Assembly (NCBI RefSeq): GCF_019665785.1
Contig: NZ_CP081149.1
Location: 558,001-622,000, forward strand
Reading direction: 5' to 3'
DNA: 64,000 nucleotides
Origin: Deefgea piscis
GTDB lineage: Bacteria; Pseudomonadota; Gammaproteobacteria; Burkholderiales; Chitinibacteraceae
Shown here: positions 23,456 to 32,884 of the stretch, in pieces
Position numbering within the stretch: the stretch's first letter is position 1
Layout: every line of letters starts with the position of its first letter
Translations under genes and position numbers: made by a program
Notes under the pieces: model-generated
The model's database searches: none
What the model was told of the DNA's origin: nothing
Seen by the model: the letters and a program-made list of their open reading frames with translations, nothing else

Positions 23456-26400
23456 AAGATACAAGGTTGGTGCTATCCACATCGCCGATCACGCTGTCGA
23501 TGTCTGCAATCGGTGTTCCGCTGCCGTTTTCGACATATGTCGTTTTAAAACTCGTATCTTCCATGCTGGCATCAAGATCGAGCGTTGGCGCGTCGTCAAC
23601 CGGATTCACAGTCACATTGAGGGTACTGCTGCTGCCGGTGTTAGTGACATAAGTCGCCTGCGGCATCGCGCCATTCCAATTCGGCGCTGGCGTAAAGGTG
23701 TATTCACCAGTGCTGCTAATGGTCAATGTACCCACGTTAGCGATCGTTGCCGTTTGGCCTGCGGTGTAGCTGCTGCCACCAATCGAGAAGCTGGTGACGG
23801 TTAAAGCACTATCCACATCGCTATCATTGGTCAGCACATTGCCTTTGGCCGGAGTGTCTTCAAGGACAGTTTGGCTATCGGCACGCAAGACACTGGCGTC
23901 GTCAACCGGATTCACAGTCACATTGAGCGTACTGCTGCTGCCGGTGTTAGTGACATAAGTCGCCTGCGGCATCGCACCATTCCAATTCGGCGCTGGCGTA
24001 AAGGTGTATTCACCAGTGCTGCTAATGGTCAATGTACCCACGTTAGCGATCGTTGCCGTTTGGCCTGCGGTGTAGCTGCTGCCACCAATCGAGAAGCTGG
24101 TGACGGTTAAAGCACTATCCACATCGCTATCATTGGTCAGCACATTGCCTTTGGCCGGAGTGTCTTCAAGGACAGTTTGGCTATCAGCCCGCAAGACACT
24201 GGCGTCATCAACTGGATTCACAGTCACATTGAGGGTACTGCTGCTGCCGGTGTTAGTGACATAAGTCGCCTGCGGCATCGCACCATTCCAATTCGGCGCT
24301 GGCGTAAAGGTGTATTCACCAGTGCTGCTAATGGTCAATGTACCCACGTTAGCGATCGTTGCCGTTTGGCCTGCGGTGTAGCTGCTGCCACCAATCGAGA
24401 AGCTGGTGACGGTTAAAGCACTATCCACATCGCTATCATTGGTCAGCACATTGCCTTTGGCCGGAGTGTCTTCAAGGACAGTTTGGCTATCAGCCCGCAA
24501 GACACTGGCGTCGTCAACCGGATTCACAGTCACATTGAGCGTACTGCTGCTGCCGGTGTTAGTGACATAAGTCGCCTGCGGCATCGCACCATTCCAATTT
24601 GGCGCTGGCGTAAAGGTGTATTCACCAGTGCTGCTAATGGTCAATGTACCCACGTTAGCGATCGTTGCCGTTTGGCCTGCGGTGTAGCTGCGGCCATCCA
24701 CCGAGAAGGTCGCGACGGTTAAAGCACTATCCACATCGCTATCATTGGCAAGCACATTGCCTTTGGCCGGTGTGTCTTCAAGAACAGTTTGGCTATCGGC
24801 ACGCAAGACACTGGCGTCATCAACCGGGGTGAGGTTGATGTTCACCGTGGCCAAGGCGGTGCCGCCTTTGCCGTCAGAGACAGTGACCGTAAAGCTGTCG
24901 CTACCGATGTAGTCGAGGTTCGGCGTGTAGGTGTAGCTGCCGTCAGCATTGACGACCACTTTACCGTTGGCTGGGTTGCTCGCTTGGGTGAACGTCAAGG
25001 TGTCGCCATCCACGTCGGCGCCGTTGACTTTACCAATAACGACGGTGTCTTCCGGTACATTGTGCGTGTAGGTGCCGGTGTTCGGGTCAAAGTTCACCGT
25101 CGGTGGTACCGGTTCAGTCGGTGGCGTGACCACGGGTTTATCGTTGGTACCCGTAATGGTCAACGACAAGGTGCTATCCACAGTGACCGTGCCATCGGTA
25201 ACGGTGTACGGCACCGTGATTTTAAGTTCTTCACCGGCTTTGAGGCTGTTGTACGCCGGATTAGTTGGGTCAAAGGTGTAGCTGCCGTCGGCGTTCAAGG
25301 TCAAGCCAGCTGGCAATGGATTTTTAGCGGCGAAGGTGAGGGTCTCAACATCCACATCGGTGGCGATCAATTGACCATTCACGACGGCGTCGTCTTCTTT
25401 GACACTCAATGTTGCAGCCGTCGCAACAGGTGCATCGTTAGTACCATTGACCACGACGGTAATCGTTACTGGCGTACCGTCTTTGGACAAGACAGTGAAG
25501 CTTTCAGTGAGGGTTTCTTTGTCGTCCAAGCCTTGCACAAAGCCTTGGCTATTGTCGACGGTATACGTCCACAAGCCCGCTGCATTGACCGCAAACTGGC
25601 CATACTTGCCGGTGGTATTTTGGGTTTGGAATACGGCTTCGCCGGCATCCGGATCGGTAATGGTTAACTGACCTTGGGTTTTGATTTCATTGCCCACGAC
25701 CGCAACGTCTTCCGTGACTTCACCTTGTTTCACACCACCGATAATCGCAGGATCAGATGCTGGGGTGAGGTTGATGTTCACCGTGGCCAAGGCGGTGCCG
25801 CCTTTGCCATCAGAAACGGTCACCGTGAAGCTGTCGCTACCGATGTAGTCGAGGTTCGGCGTGTAGGTGTAGCTACCGTCAGCATTGACGACCACTTTAC
25901 CGTTGGCTGGGTTGCTCGCTTGGGTGAACGTCAAGGTGTCGCCATCCACGTCGGCGCCGTTGACTTTACCAATAACGACGGTGTCTTCAGGCACATTGTG
26001 CGTGTAGGTGCCGGTGTTCGGGTCGAAGTTCACCGTCGGTGGTACCGGTTCAGTCGGTGGCGTCACCACGGGTTTATCGTTGGTACCCGTAATGGTCAAC
26101 GACAAGGTGCTATCCACAGTGACCGTGCCATCGGTAACGGTGTACGGCACCGTGATTTTAAGTTCTTCACCGGCTTTGAGGCTGTTGTACGCCGGATTAG
26201 TTGGGTCAAAGGTGTAGCTGCCGTCGGCGTTCAAGGTCAAGCCAGCTGGCAATGGATTTTTAGCGGCGAAGGTGAGGGTCTCAACATCCACATCGGTGGC
26301 GATCAATTGACCATTCACGACGGCGTCGTCTTCTTTGACACTCAATGTTGCAGCCGTCGCAACAGGTGCATCGTTAGTACCATTGACCACGACGGTAATC

Positions 26401-29400
26401 GTTACTGGCGTACCGTCTTTGGACAAGACAGTGAAGCTTTCAGTGAGGGTTTCTTTGTCGTCCAAGCCTTGCACAAAGCCTTGGCTATTGTCGACGGTAT
26501 ACGTCCACAAGCCCGCTGCATTGACCGCAAACTGGCCATACTTGCCGGTGGTATTTTGGGTTTGGAATACGGCTTCGCCGGCATCCGGATCGGTAATGGT
26601 TAACTGACCTTGGGTTTTGATTTCATTGCCCACGACCGCAACGTCTTCCGTGACTTCACCTTGTTTCACACCACCGATAATCGCAGGATCAGATGCTGGG
26701 GTGAGGTTGATGTTCACCGTGGCCAAGGCGGTGCCGCCTTTGCCATCAGAAACGGTCACCGTGAAGCTGTCGCTACCGATGTAGTCGAGGTTCGGCGTGT
26801 AGGTGTAGCTACCGTCAGCATTGACGACCACTTTACCGTTGGCTGGGTTGCTCGCTTGGGTGAACGTCAAGGTGTCGCCATCCACGTCGGCGCCGTTGAC
26901 TTTACCAATAACGACGGTGTCTTCAGGCACATTGTGCGTGTAGGTGCCGGTGTTCGGGTCGAAGTTCACCGTCGGTGGTACCGGTTCAGTCGGTGGCGTG
27001 ACCACGGGTTTATCGTTGGTACCCGTAATGGTCAACGACAAGGTGCTATCCACAGTGACCGTGCCATCGGTAACGGTGTACGGCACCGTGATTTTAAGTT
27101 CTTCACCGGCTTTGAGGCTGTTGTACGCCGGATTAGTTGGGTCAAAGGTGTAGCTGCCGTCGGCGTTCAAGGTCAAGCCAGCTGGCAATGGATTTTTAGC
27201 GGCGAAGGTGAGGGTCTCAACATCCACATCGGTGGCGATCAATTGACCATTCACGACGGCGTCGTCTTCTTTGACACTCAATGTTGCAGCCGTCGCAACA
27301 GGTGCATCGTTAGTACCATTGACCACGACGGTAATCGTTACTGGCGTACCGTCTTTGGACAAGACAGTGAAGCTTTCAGTGAGGGTTTCTTTGTCGTCCA
27401 AGCCTTGCACAAAGCCTTGGCTATTGTCGACGGTATACGTCCACAAGCCCGCTGCATTGACCGCAAACTGGCCATACTTGCCGGTGGTATTTTGGGTTTG
27501 GAATACGGCTTCGCCGGCATCCGGATCGGTAATGGTTAACTGACCTTGGGTTTTGATTTCATTGCCCACGACCGCAACGTCTTCCGTGACTTCACCTTGT
27601 TTCACACCACCGATAATCGCAGGATCAGATGCTGGGGTGAGGTTGATGTTCACCGTGGCCAAGGCGGTGCCGCCTTTGCCATCAGAAACGGTCACCGTGA
27701 AGCTGTCGCTACCGATGTAGTCGAGGTTCGGCGTGTAGGTGTAGCTACCGTCAGCATTGACGACCACTTTACCGTTGGCTGGGTTGCTCGCTTGGGTGAA
27801 CGTCAAGGTGTCGCCATCCACGTCGGCGCCGTTGACTTTACCAATAACGACGGTGTCTTCAGGCACATTGTGCGTGTAGGTGCCGGTGTTCGGGTCGAAG
27901 TTCACCGTCGGTGGTACCGGTTCAGTCGGTGGCGTGACCACGGGTTTATCGTTGGTACCCGTAATGGTCAACGACAAGGTGCTATCCACAGTGACCGTGC
28001 CATCGGTAACGGTGTACGGCACCGTGATTTTAAGTTCTTCACCGGCTTTGAGGCTGTTGTACGCCGGATTAGTTGGGTCAAAGGTGTAGCTGCCGTCGGG
28101 GTTCAAGGTCAAGCCAGCTGGTAATGGATTTTTGGCGGCGAAGGTGAGTTTCTCAACATCCACATCGGTGGCGATCAATTGACCATTCACGACGGCGTCG
28201 TCTTCTTTGACACTCAATGTTGCAGCCGTCGCAACAGGTGCATCGTTAGTACCATTGACCACGACGGTAATCGTTACTGGCGTACCGTCTTTGGACAAGA
28301 CGGTGAAGCTTTCAGTGAGGGTTTCTTTGTCGTCCAAGCCTTGCACAAAGCCTTGGCTATTGTCGACGGTATACGTCCACAAGCCCGCTGCATTGACCGC
28401 AAACTGGCCATACTTGCCGGTGGTATTTTGGGTTTGGAATACGGCTTCGCCGGCATCCGGATCGGTAATGGTTAACTGACCTTGGGTTTTGATTTCATTG
28501 CCCACGACCGCAACGTCTTCCGTGACTTCACCTTGTTTCACACCACCGATAATCGCAGGATCAGATGCAGGGGTGAGGTTGATGTTCACCGTGGCCAAGG
28601 CGGTGCCGCCTTTGCCATCAGAAACGGTCACCGTGAAGCTGTCGCTACCGATGTAGTCGAGGTTCGGCGTGTAGGTGTAGCTGCCGTCAGCATTGACGAC
28701 CACTTTACCGTTGGCTGGGTTGCTCGCTTGGGTGAACGTCAAGGTGTCGCCATCCACGTCGGCGCCGTTGACTTTACCAATAACGACGGTGTCTTCCGGT
28801 ACATTGTGCGTGTAGGTGCCGGTGTTCGGGTCAAAGTTCACCGTCGGTGGTACCGGTTCAGTCGGTGGCGTGACCACGGGTTTATCGTTGGTACCCGTAA
28901 TGGTCAACGACAAGGTGCTATCCACAGTGACCGTGCCATCGGTAACGGTGTACGGCACCGTGATTTTAAGTTCTTCACCGGCTTTGAGGCTGTTGTACGC
29001 CGGATTAGTTGGGTCAAAGGTGTAGCTGCCGTCGGGGTTCAAGGTCAAGCCAGCTGGTAATGGATTTTTGGCGGCGAAGGTGAGTTTCTCAACATCCACA
29101 TCGGTGGCGATCAATTGACCATTCACGACGGCGTCGTCTTCTTTGACACTCAATGTTGCAGCCGTCGCAACAGGTGCATCGTTAGTACCATTGACCACGA
29201 CGGTAATCGTTACTGGCGTACCGTCTTTGGACAAGACGGTGAAGCTTTCAGTGAGGGTTTCTTTGTCGTCCAAGCCTTGCACAAAGCCTTGGCTATTGTC
29301 GACGGTATACGTCCACAAGCCCGCTGCATTGACCGCAAACTGGCCATACTTGCCGGTGGTATTTTGGGTTTGGAATACGGCTTCGCCGGCATCCGGATCG

Positions 29401-32207
29401 GTAATGGTTAACTGACCTTGGGTTTTGATTTCATTGCCCACGACCGCAACGTCTTCAGTGACTTCACCTTGTTTCACACCACCGATAATCGCAGGATCAG
29501 ATGCTGGGGTGAGGTTGATGTTCACCGTGGCCAAGGCGGTGCCGCCTTTGCCATCAGAAACGGTCACCGTGAAGCTGTCGCTACCGATGTAGTCGAGGTT
29601 CGGCGTGTAGGTGTAGCTGCCGTCCGCATTGACGACCACTTTACCGTTGGCTGGGTTGCTCGCTTGGGTGAACGTCAAGGTGTCGCCATCCACGTCGGCG
29701 CCGTTGACTTTACCAATAACGACGGTGTCTTCAGGCACATTGTGCGTGTAGGTGCCGGTGTTCGGGTCGAAGTTCACCGTCGGTGGTACCGGTTCAGTCG
29801 GTGGCGTCACCACGGGTTTATCGTTGGTACCCGTAATGGTCAACGACAAGGTGCTATCCACAGTGACCGTGCCATCGGTAACGGTGTACGGCACCGTGAT
29901 TTTAAGTTCTTCACCGGCTTTGAGGCTGTTGTACGCCGGATTAGTTGGGTCAAAGGTGTAGCTGCCGTCGGCGTTCAAGGTCAAGCCAGCTGGCAATGGA
30001 TTTTTAGCGGCGAAGGTGAGGGTCTCAACATCCACATCGGTGGCGATCAATTGACCATTCACGACGGCGTCGTCTTCTTTGACACTCAATGTTGCAGCCG
30101 TCGCAACAGGTGCATCGTTAGTACCATTGACCACGACGGTAATCGTTACTGGCGTACCGTCTTTGGACAAGACAGTGAAGCTTTCAGTGAGGGTTTCTTT
30201 GTCGTCCAAGCCTTGCACAAAGCCTTGGCTATTGTCGACGGTATACGTCCACAAGCCCGCTGCATTGACCGCAAACTGGCCATACTTGCCGGTGGTATTT
30301 TGGGTTTGGAATACGGCTTCGCCGGCATCCGGATCGGTAATGGTTAACTGACCTTGGGTTTTGATTTCATTGCCCACGACCGCAACGTCTTCCGTGACTT
30401 CACCTTGTTTCACACCACCGATAATCGCAGGATCAGATGCTGGGGTGAGGTTGATGTTCACCGTGGCCAAGGCGGTGCCGCCTTTGCCATCAGAAACGGT
30501 CACCGTGAAGCTGTCGCTACCGATGTAGTCGAGGTTCGGCGTGTAGGTGTAGCTACCGTCAGCATTGACGACCACTTTACCGTTGGCTGGGTTGCTCGCT
30601 TGGGTGAACGTCAAGGTGTCGCCATCCACGTCGGCGCCGTTGACTTTACCAATAACGACGGTGTCTTCAGGCACATTGTGCGTGTAGGTGCCGGTGTTCG
30701 GGTCGAAGTTCACCGTCGGTGGTACCGGTTCAGTCGGTGGCGTGACCACGGGTTTATCGTTGGTACCCGTAATGGTCAACGACAAGGTGCTATCCACAGT
30801 GACCGTGCCATCGGTAACGGTGTACGGCACCGTGATTTTAAGTTCTTCACCGGCTTTGAGGCTGTTGTACGCCGGATTAGTTGGGTCAAAGGTGTAGCTG
30901 CCGTCGGCGTTCAAGGTCAAGCCAGCTGGCAATGGATTTTTAGCGGCGAAGGTGAGGGTCTCAACATCCACATCGGTGGCGATCAATTGACCATTCACGA
31001 CGGCGTCGTCTTCTTTGACACTCAATGTTGCAGCCGTCGCAACAGGTGCATCGTTAGTACCATTGACCACGACGGTAATCGTTACTGGCGTACCGTCTTT
31101 GGACAAGACGGTGAAGCTTTCAGTGAGGGTTTCTTTGTCGTCCAAGCCTTGCACAAAGCCTTGGCTATTGTCGACGGTATACGTCCACAAGCCCGCTGCA
31201 TTGACCGCAAACTGGCCATACTTGCCGGTGGTATTTTGGGTTTGGAATACGGCTTCGCCGGCATCCGGATCGGTAATGGTTAACTGACCTTGGGTTTTGA
31301 TTTCATTGCCCACGACCGCAACGTCTTCCGTGACTTCACCTTGTTGCGCGCCATTGATGAGCGCTGGATCATTGACGGGAGTGACGCCCACATTGACAGT
31401 GATGGTGTCGGTGCCGCCTTTGCCGTCGCTGACTTGAACTTGGAAGCTATCTGGGCCGGTGTAATCTTTGTTCGGGGTGTAGGTCCAGTTGCCATTGACG
31501 TCAACGACGACGGTACCGTGTGTTGGATCGCTGGTTTTGTTAAAGACCAGCGGGTCGCCGTTGTCGTCTTTCGCGAGTAGTTTGCCGCTAACTGGGGTGT
31601 CTTCTGGCGTTGTGGCTGCTTGATCGTTACCGAGCGGAGCGTTATTGGCATCAACAAATTCTGGATTTTTGTTGTCGGCAATGATTTCTGCGGCGATCAC
31701 ATCGGCAAAAGTGGCCGACGGTGGTGGCTCGAAGGTGTCCAGAGCGGTTGCAAAATTAAAGCTGAGTGGGTCAACGCCTTCGGCAACGCGCATTAAGCGC
31801 ACAAAACCGCTGCCTTCGTCGGTACCGCCACCAGCACCGAGACCTGCTGCGGTGGCTTCTAAATCGGTCGTGAGATCTTTGCCTTCGTTCAGGGCATTGA
31901 TGATCTGGTCGGCACTGTCATTGGTTTTGGCGACTGCGGCTTCGGTGCTGTCGGTCGGTGCTGTGCCGAGCAGGTCGCCGTCGATCAATAAAGATCGATC
32001 CGCGCCCAATTCGATGATTTGTCCATTAGGGAGTAGTACGGTGAGGTGGCCTTGGGCATCGGTGACGATGACTTGGCCTTCGAGCAATACATCGCCGGCT
32101 TTAATTGCTTGTAGCTGACCGCGAGCATCTTTAATAAAAGCTTCGCCTTGAACGACGACGATTTGTTGTTTTGCGCCACTGTTTGCTGCAATGATTTGCT
32201 CGGCCAT
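23388..32207 (-). CDS. lapA: LapA-like giant RTX adhesin, 5' part, truncated by IS110
   Basis: As encoded now the product has 2,939 residues, the last 24 read from the IS. Residues 1-115 form the LapA-type retention module (IVVVQGEAFIKDARGQLQAI, LLPNGQIIELGADRSLL), which plugs LapE. TAAG at residues 119-122 is the predicted LapG cut site. Cadherin/VCBS-like repeats follow: seven near-identical copies of 312 residues (about 277-2461) and four of 102 residues (about 2461-2869). Before the insertion the protein would have been 3,895 residues. The start ATG has GGAG 8 nt upstream. It lies 87 nt after the LuxR-type regulator in the lapBC operon direction. Without VWA, RTX and the C-terminal signal this product should not be secreted. 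Confidence 0.88.
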   Translation of the reverse strand: MAEQIIAANSGAKQQIVVVQGEAFIKDARGQLQAIKAGDVLLEGQVIVTDAQGHLTVLLPNGQIIELGADRSLLIDGDLLGTAPTDSTEAAVAKTNDSADQIINALNEGKDLTTDLEATAAGLGAGGGTDEGSGFVRLMRVAEGVDPLSFNFATALDTFEPPPSATFADVIAAEIIADNKNPEFVDANNAPLGNDQAATTPEDTPVSGKLLAKDDNGDPLVFNKTSDPTHGTVVVDVNGNWTYTPNKDYTGPDSFQVQVSDGKGGTDTITVNVGVTPVNDPALINGAQQGEVTEDVAVVGNEIKTQGQLTITDPDAGEAVFQTQNTTGKYGQFAVNAAGLWTYTVDNSQGFVQGLDDKETLTESFTVLSKDGTPVTITVVVNGTNDAPVATAATLSVKEDDAVVNGQLIATDVDVETLTFAAKNPLPAGLTLNADGSYTFDPTNPAYNSLKAGEELKITVPYTVTDGTVTVDSTLSLTITGTNDKPVVTPPTEPVPPTVNFDPNTGTYTHNVPEDTVVIGKVNGADVDGDTLTFTQASNPANGKVVVNADGSYTYTPNLDYIGSDSFTVTVSDGKGGTALATVNINLTPASDPAIIGGVKQGEVTEDVAVVGNEIKTQGQLTITDPDAGEAVFQTQNTTGKYGQFAVNAAGLWTYTVDNSQGFVQGLDDKETLTESFTVLSKDGTPVTITVVVNGTNDAPVATAATLSVKEDDAVVNGQLIATDVDVETLTFAAKNPLPAGLTLNADGSYTFDPTNPAYNSLKAGEELKITVPYTVTDGTVTVDSTLSLTITGTNDKPVVTPPTEPVPPTVNFDPNTGTYTHNVPEDTVVIGKVNGADVDGDTLTFTQASNPANGKVVVNADGSYTYTPNLDYIGSDSFTVTVSDGKGGTALATVNINLTPASDPAIIGGVKQGEVTEDVAVVGNEIKTQGQLTITDPDAGEAVFQTQNTTGKYGQFAVNAAGLWTYTVDNSQGFVQGLDDKETLTESFTVLSKDGTPVTITVVVNGTNDAPVATAATLSVKEDDAVVNGQLIATDVDVEKLTFAAKNPLPAGLTLNPDGSYTFDPTNPAYNSLKAGEELKITVPYTVTDGTVTVDSTLSLTITGTNDKPVVTPPTEPVPPTVNFDPNTGTYTHNVPEDTVVIGKVNGADVDGDTLTFTQASNPANGKVVVNADGSYTYTPNLDYIGSDSFTVTVSDGKGGTALATVNINLTPASDPAIIGGVKQGEVTEDVAVVGNEIKTQGQLTITDPDAGEAVFQTQNTTGKYGQFAVNAAGLWTYTVDNSQGFVQGLDDKETLTESFTVLSKDGTPVTITVVVNGTNDAPVATAATLSVKEDDAVVNGQLIATDVDVEKLTFAAKNPLPAGLTLNPDGSYTFDPTNPAYNSLKAGEELKITVPYTVTDGTVTVDSTLSLTITGTNDKPVVTPPTEPVPPTVNFDPNTGTYTHNVPEDTVVIGKVNGADVDGDTLTFTQASNPANGKVVVNADGSYTYTPNLDYIGSDSFTVTVSDGKGGTALATVNINLTPASDPAIIGGVKQGEVTEDVAVVGNEIKTQGQLTITDPDAGEAVFQTQNTTGKYGQFAVNAAGLWTYTVDNSQGFVQGLDDKETLTESFTVLSKDGTPVTITVVVNGTNDAPVATAATLSVKEDDAVVNGQLIATDVDVETLTFAAKNPLPAGLTLNADGSYTFDPTNPAYNSLKAGEELKITVPYTVTDGTVTVDSTLSLTITGTNDKPVVTPPTEPVPPTVNFDPNTGTYTHNVPEDTVVIGKVNGADVDGDTLTFTQASNPANGKVVVNADGSYTYTPNLDYIGSDSFTVTVSDGKGGTALATVNINLTPASDPAIIGGVKQGEVTEDVAVVGNEIKTQGQLTITDPDAGEAVFQTQNTTGKYGQFAVNAAGLWTYTVDNSQGFVQGLDDKETLTESFTVLSKDGTPVTITVVVNGTNDAPVATAATLSVKEDDAVVNGQLIATDVDVETLTFAAKNPLPAGLTLNADGSYTFDPTNPAYNSLKAGEELKITVPYTVTDGTVTVDSTLSLTITGTNDKPVVTPPTEPVPPTVNFDPNTGTYTHNVPEDTVVIGKVNGADVDGDTLTFTQASNPANGKVVVNADGSYTYTPNLDYIGSDSFTVTVSDGKGGTALATVNINLTPASDPAIIGGVKQGEVTEDVAVVGNEIKTQGQLTITDPDAGEAVFQTQNTTGKYGQFAVNAAGLWTYTVDNSQGFVQGLDDKETLTESFTVLSKDGTPVTITVVVNGTNDAPVATAATLSVKEDDAVVNGQLIATDVDVETLTFAAKNPLPAGLTLNADGSYTFDPTNPAYNSLKAGEELKITVPYTVTDGTVTVDSTLSLTITGTNDKPVVTPPTEPVPPTVNFDPNTGTYTHNVPEDTVVIGKVNGADVDGDTLTFTQASNPANGKVVVNADGSYTYTPNLDYIGSDSFTVTVSDGKGGTALATVNINLTPVDDASVLRADSQTVLEDTPAKGNVLANDSDVDSALTVATFSVDGRSYTAGQTATIANVGTLTISSTGEYTFTPAPNWNGAMPQATYVTNTGSSSTLNVTVNPVDDASVLRADSQTVLEDTPAKGNVLTNDSDVDSALTVTSFSIGGSSYTAGQTATIANVGTLTISSTGEYTFTPAPNWNGAMPQATYVTNTGSSSTLNVTVNPVDDASVLRADSQTVLEDTPAKGNVLTNDSDVDSALTVTSFSIGGSSYTAGQTATIANVGTLTISSTGEYTFTPAPNWNGAMPQATYVTNTGSSSTLNVTVNPVDDASVLRADSQTVLEDTPAKGNVLTNDSDVDSALTVTSFSIGGSSYTAGQTATIANVGTLTISSTGEYTFTPAPNWNGAMPQATYVTNTGSSSTLNVTVNPVDDAPTLDLDASMEDTSFKTTYVENGSGTPIADIDSVIGDVDSTNLVSFSPWWLATTTRGEVSLVPPLRH
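23601..24824 (-). repeat. Four tandem 306-bp repeats in the adhesin gene
   Basis: Each unit encodes 102 residues beginning VDDASVLRADSQTVLEDTPA and ending TLNVTVNP. Unit boundaries fall at 24824, 24518, 24212 and 23906. The first unit differs most (FSVDGRSY instead of FSIGGSSY); the other three are nearly identical in DNA. Confidence 0.9.
24825..31376 (-). repeat. Seven tandem 936-bp repeats in the adhesin gene
   Basis: Each 312-residue unit contains three Ig/cadherin-like modules, recognisable by GEVTEDVAVVGNEIKTQGQ, NGTNDAPVATAATLSVKEDD and NVPEDTVVIGKVNGADVDGD. The spacing is exactly 936 bp throughout. Units are almost identical at DNA level, apart from a few linked variants; for example units 3 and 4 from the N-terminus read VEKL and NPDGS where the others read VETL and NADGS. 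The outer boundaries are approximate, because the first unit starts divergently. Confidence 0.92.
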
Positions 32208-32268
32208 GATCAGACTCCAGATAGATTATTCTATTTTGAAGTCTACGCACAGCTTATGACAAATGCGA

Positions 32269-32284
32269 TTGTACTGAAGTACAA
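32269..32284. promoter_or_regulatory. 16-bp palindrome upstream of the adhesin gene
   Basis: TTGTACT-GA-AGTACAA on the plus strand is a near-perfect palindrome, 62-77 bp before the adhesin ATG and just after the stop of the LuxR-type regulator. A dimeric regulator site is likely. A possible -35 (TTGTCA) follows it on the minus strand. Confidence 0.45.
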
Positions 32285-32293
32285 CTTGCGAGA

Positions 32294-32884
32294 TTAATTG
32301 ATGCCGTTGACTTTGAGTGTCAGTTGAACTCGGTCATTCACGCTGAGTTTTTCGAAACAAGCACTCAAATGCGCTTTAACCGTGCGTTCGGTGATGTTGA
32401 GCGTGCGGGCGATTTCTTTATTGCTTTGACCCCGGGCAGCAGCGTGCGCGACTTCTCGTTCACGATCAGACAGCACTAACAGTGGATCGGGTTTTGCCGG
32501 AAGCCGATTGACGGCATTAAGTAAGCGCAATACCAAGCTACGACCAGCCCAAATTTCGCCAGAAATAACCGCGCTAATGACTTGCTGTAATAATTCTTTA
32601 GGTGCCGCAGCATGGCAATACGCCGCTGCACCCGCTAAAAGGACGGCATAACCTTCTTCATCATTTGGGCAGGTATTAACGACGATGACGTACTGATGCT
32701 GCATCCGTTGTTGCCAGATCGGTTCGTTCCATGCGGGCAGCATGGGGTATTGGCTGTCGATGACCGCAATACTACCGGCAGTGTGCGCCCATTCTTGCTG
32801 TGGCAATTCAACGCCATCAAAGCTGGCTTGCCAATGACGCAACAGCCCGCTGTCTTGAGTATAAAAATAAATGGCAGGTGTCAT
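32294..32884 (-). CDS. LuxR-type regulator with atypical receiver domain
   Basis: The 196-residue product has a C-terminal LuxR/FixJ helix-turn-helix (LSDREREVAHAAARGQSNKE, then ERTVKAHLSACFEKL). The N-terminal 125 residues resemble a receiver domain. D43 sits where a phospho-acceptor would be, but the usual acidic pair after the first strand is missing (IYFYTQDS), and the conserved lysine region reads AAYCHAAAP. Phosphorylation is therefore doubtful. Its start overlaps the lapC stop by 4 nt (ATGA), so it belongs to the lapBC operon. It directly precedes the adhesin gene, which it probably regulates. Confidence 0.85.
   Translation of the reverse strand: MTPAIYFYTQDSGLLRHWQASFDGVELPQQEWAHTAGSIAVIDSQYPMLPAWNEPIWQQRMQHQYVIVVNTCPNDEEGYAVLLAGAAAYCHAAAPKELLQQVISAVISGEIWAGRSLVLRLLNAVNRLPAKPDPLLVLSDREREVAHAAARGQSNKEIARTLNITERTVKAHLSACFEKLSVNDRVQLTLKVNGIN

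Larger units (their letters stand above)
22258..23465 (-). mobile_element. IS110-family insertion sequence with CT core, inside the adhesin gene
   Basis: Boundaries come from the host frame. Reading the minus strand, the adhesin runs ...AGC ACC AAC CT up to 23464 and resumes ...CT ACA AAG from 22257. The element with one CT copy is 1,208 bp. Removing it restores an open frame of exactly 3,896 codons. CT cores and lack of terminal inverted repeats are typical of IS110 elements. The long non-coding side (about 209 bp) precedes the transposase and only about 15 bp follows it, as in the IS110 rather than the IS1111 subgroup. It lies in the same orientation as the adhesin gene. Confidence 0.85.

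Noticed and set aside
22258..23465. Composite transposon or IS with terminal inverted repeats
   Set aside because: No inverted terminal repeats or target duplication beyond CT; the DEDD transposase identifies IS110.
23601..31376. Regular direct repeats resembling a CRISPR or satellite array
   Set aside because: Unit lengths of 306 and 936 bp, no spacers, and full coding capacity show protein repeats.
24789..31580. Long open frames of 192-309 codons on the plus strand, repeated every 936 bp
   Set aside because: They are antisense to the adhesin repeats, exist only because the coding repeats are periodic, and have no family features or ribosome sites.
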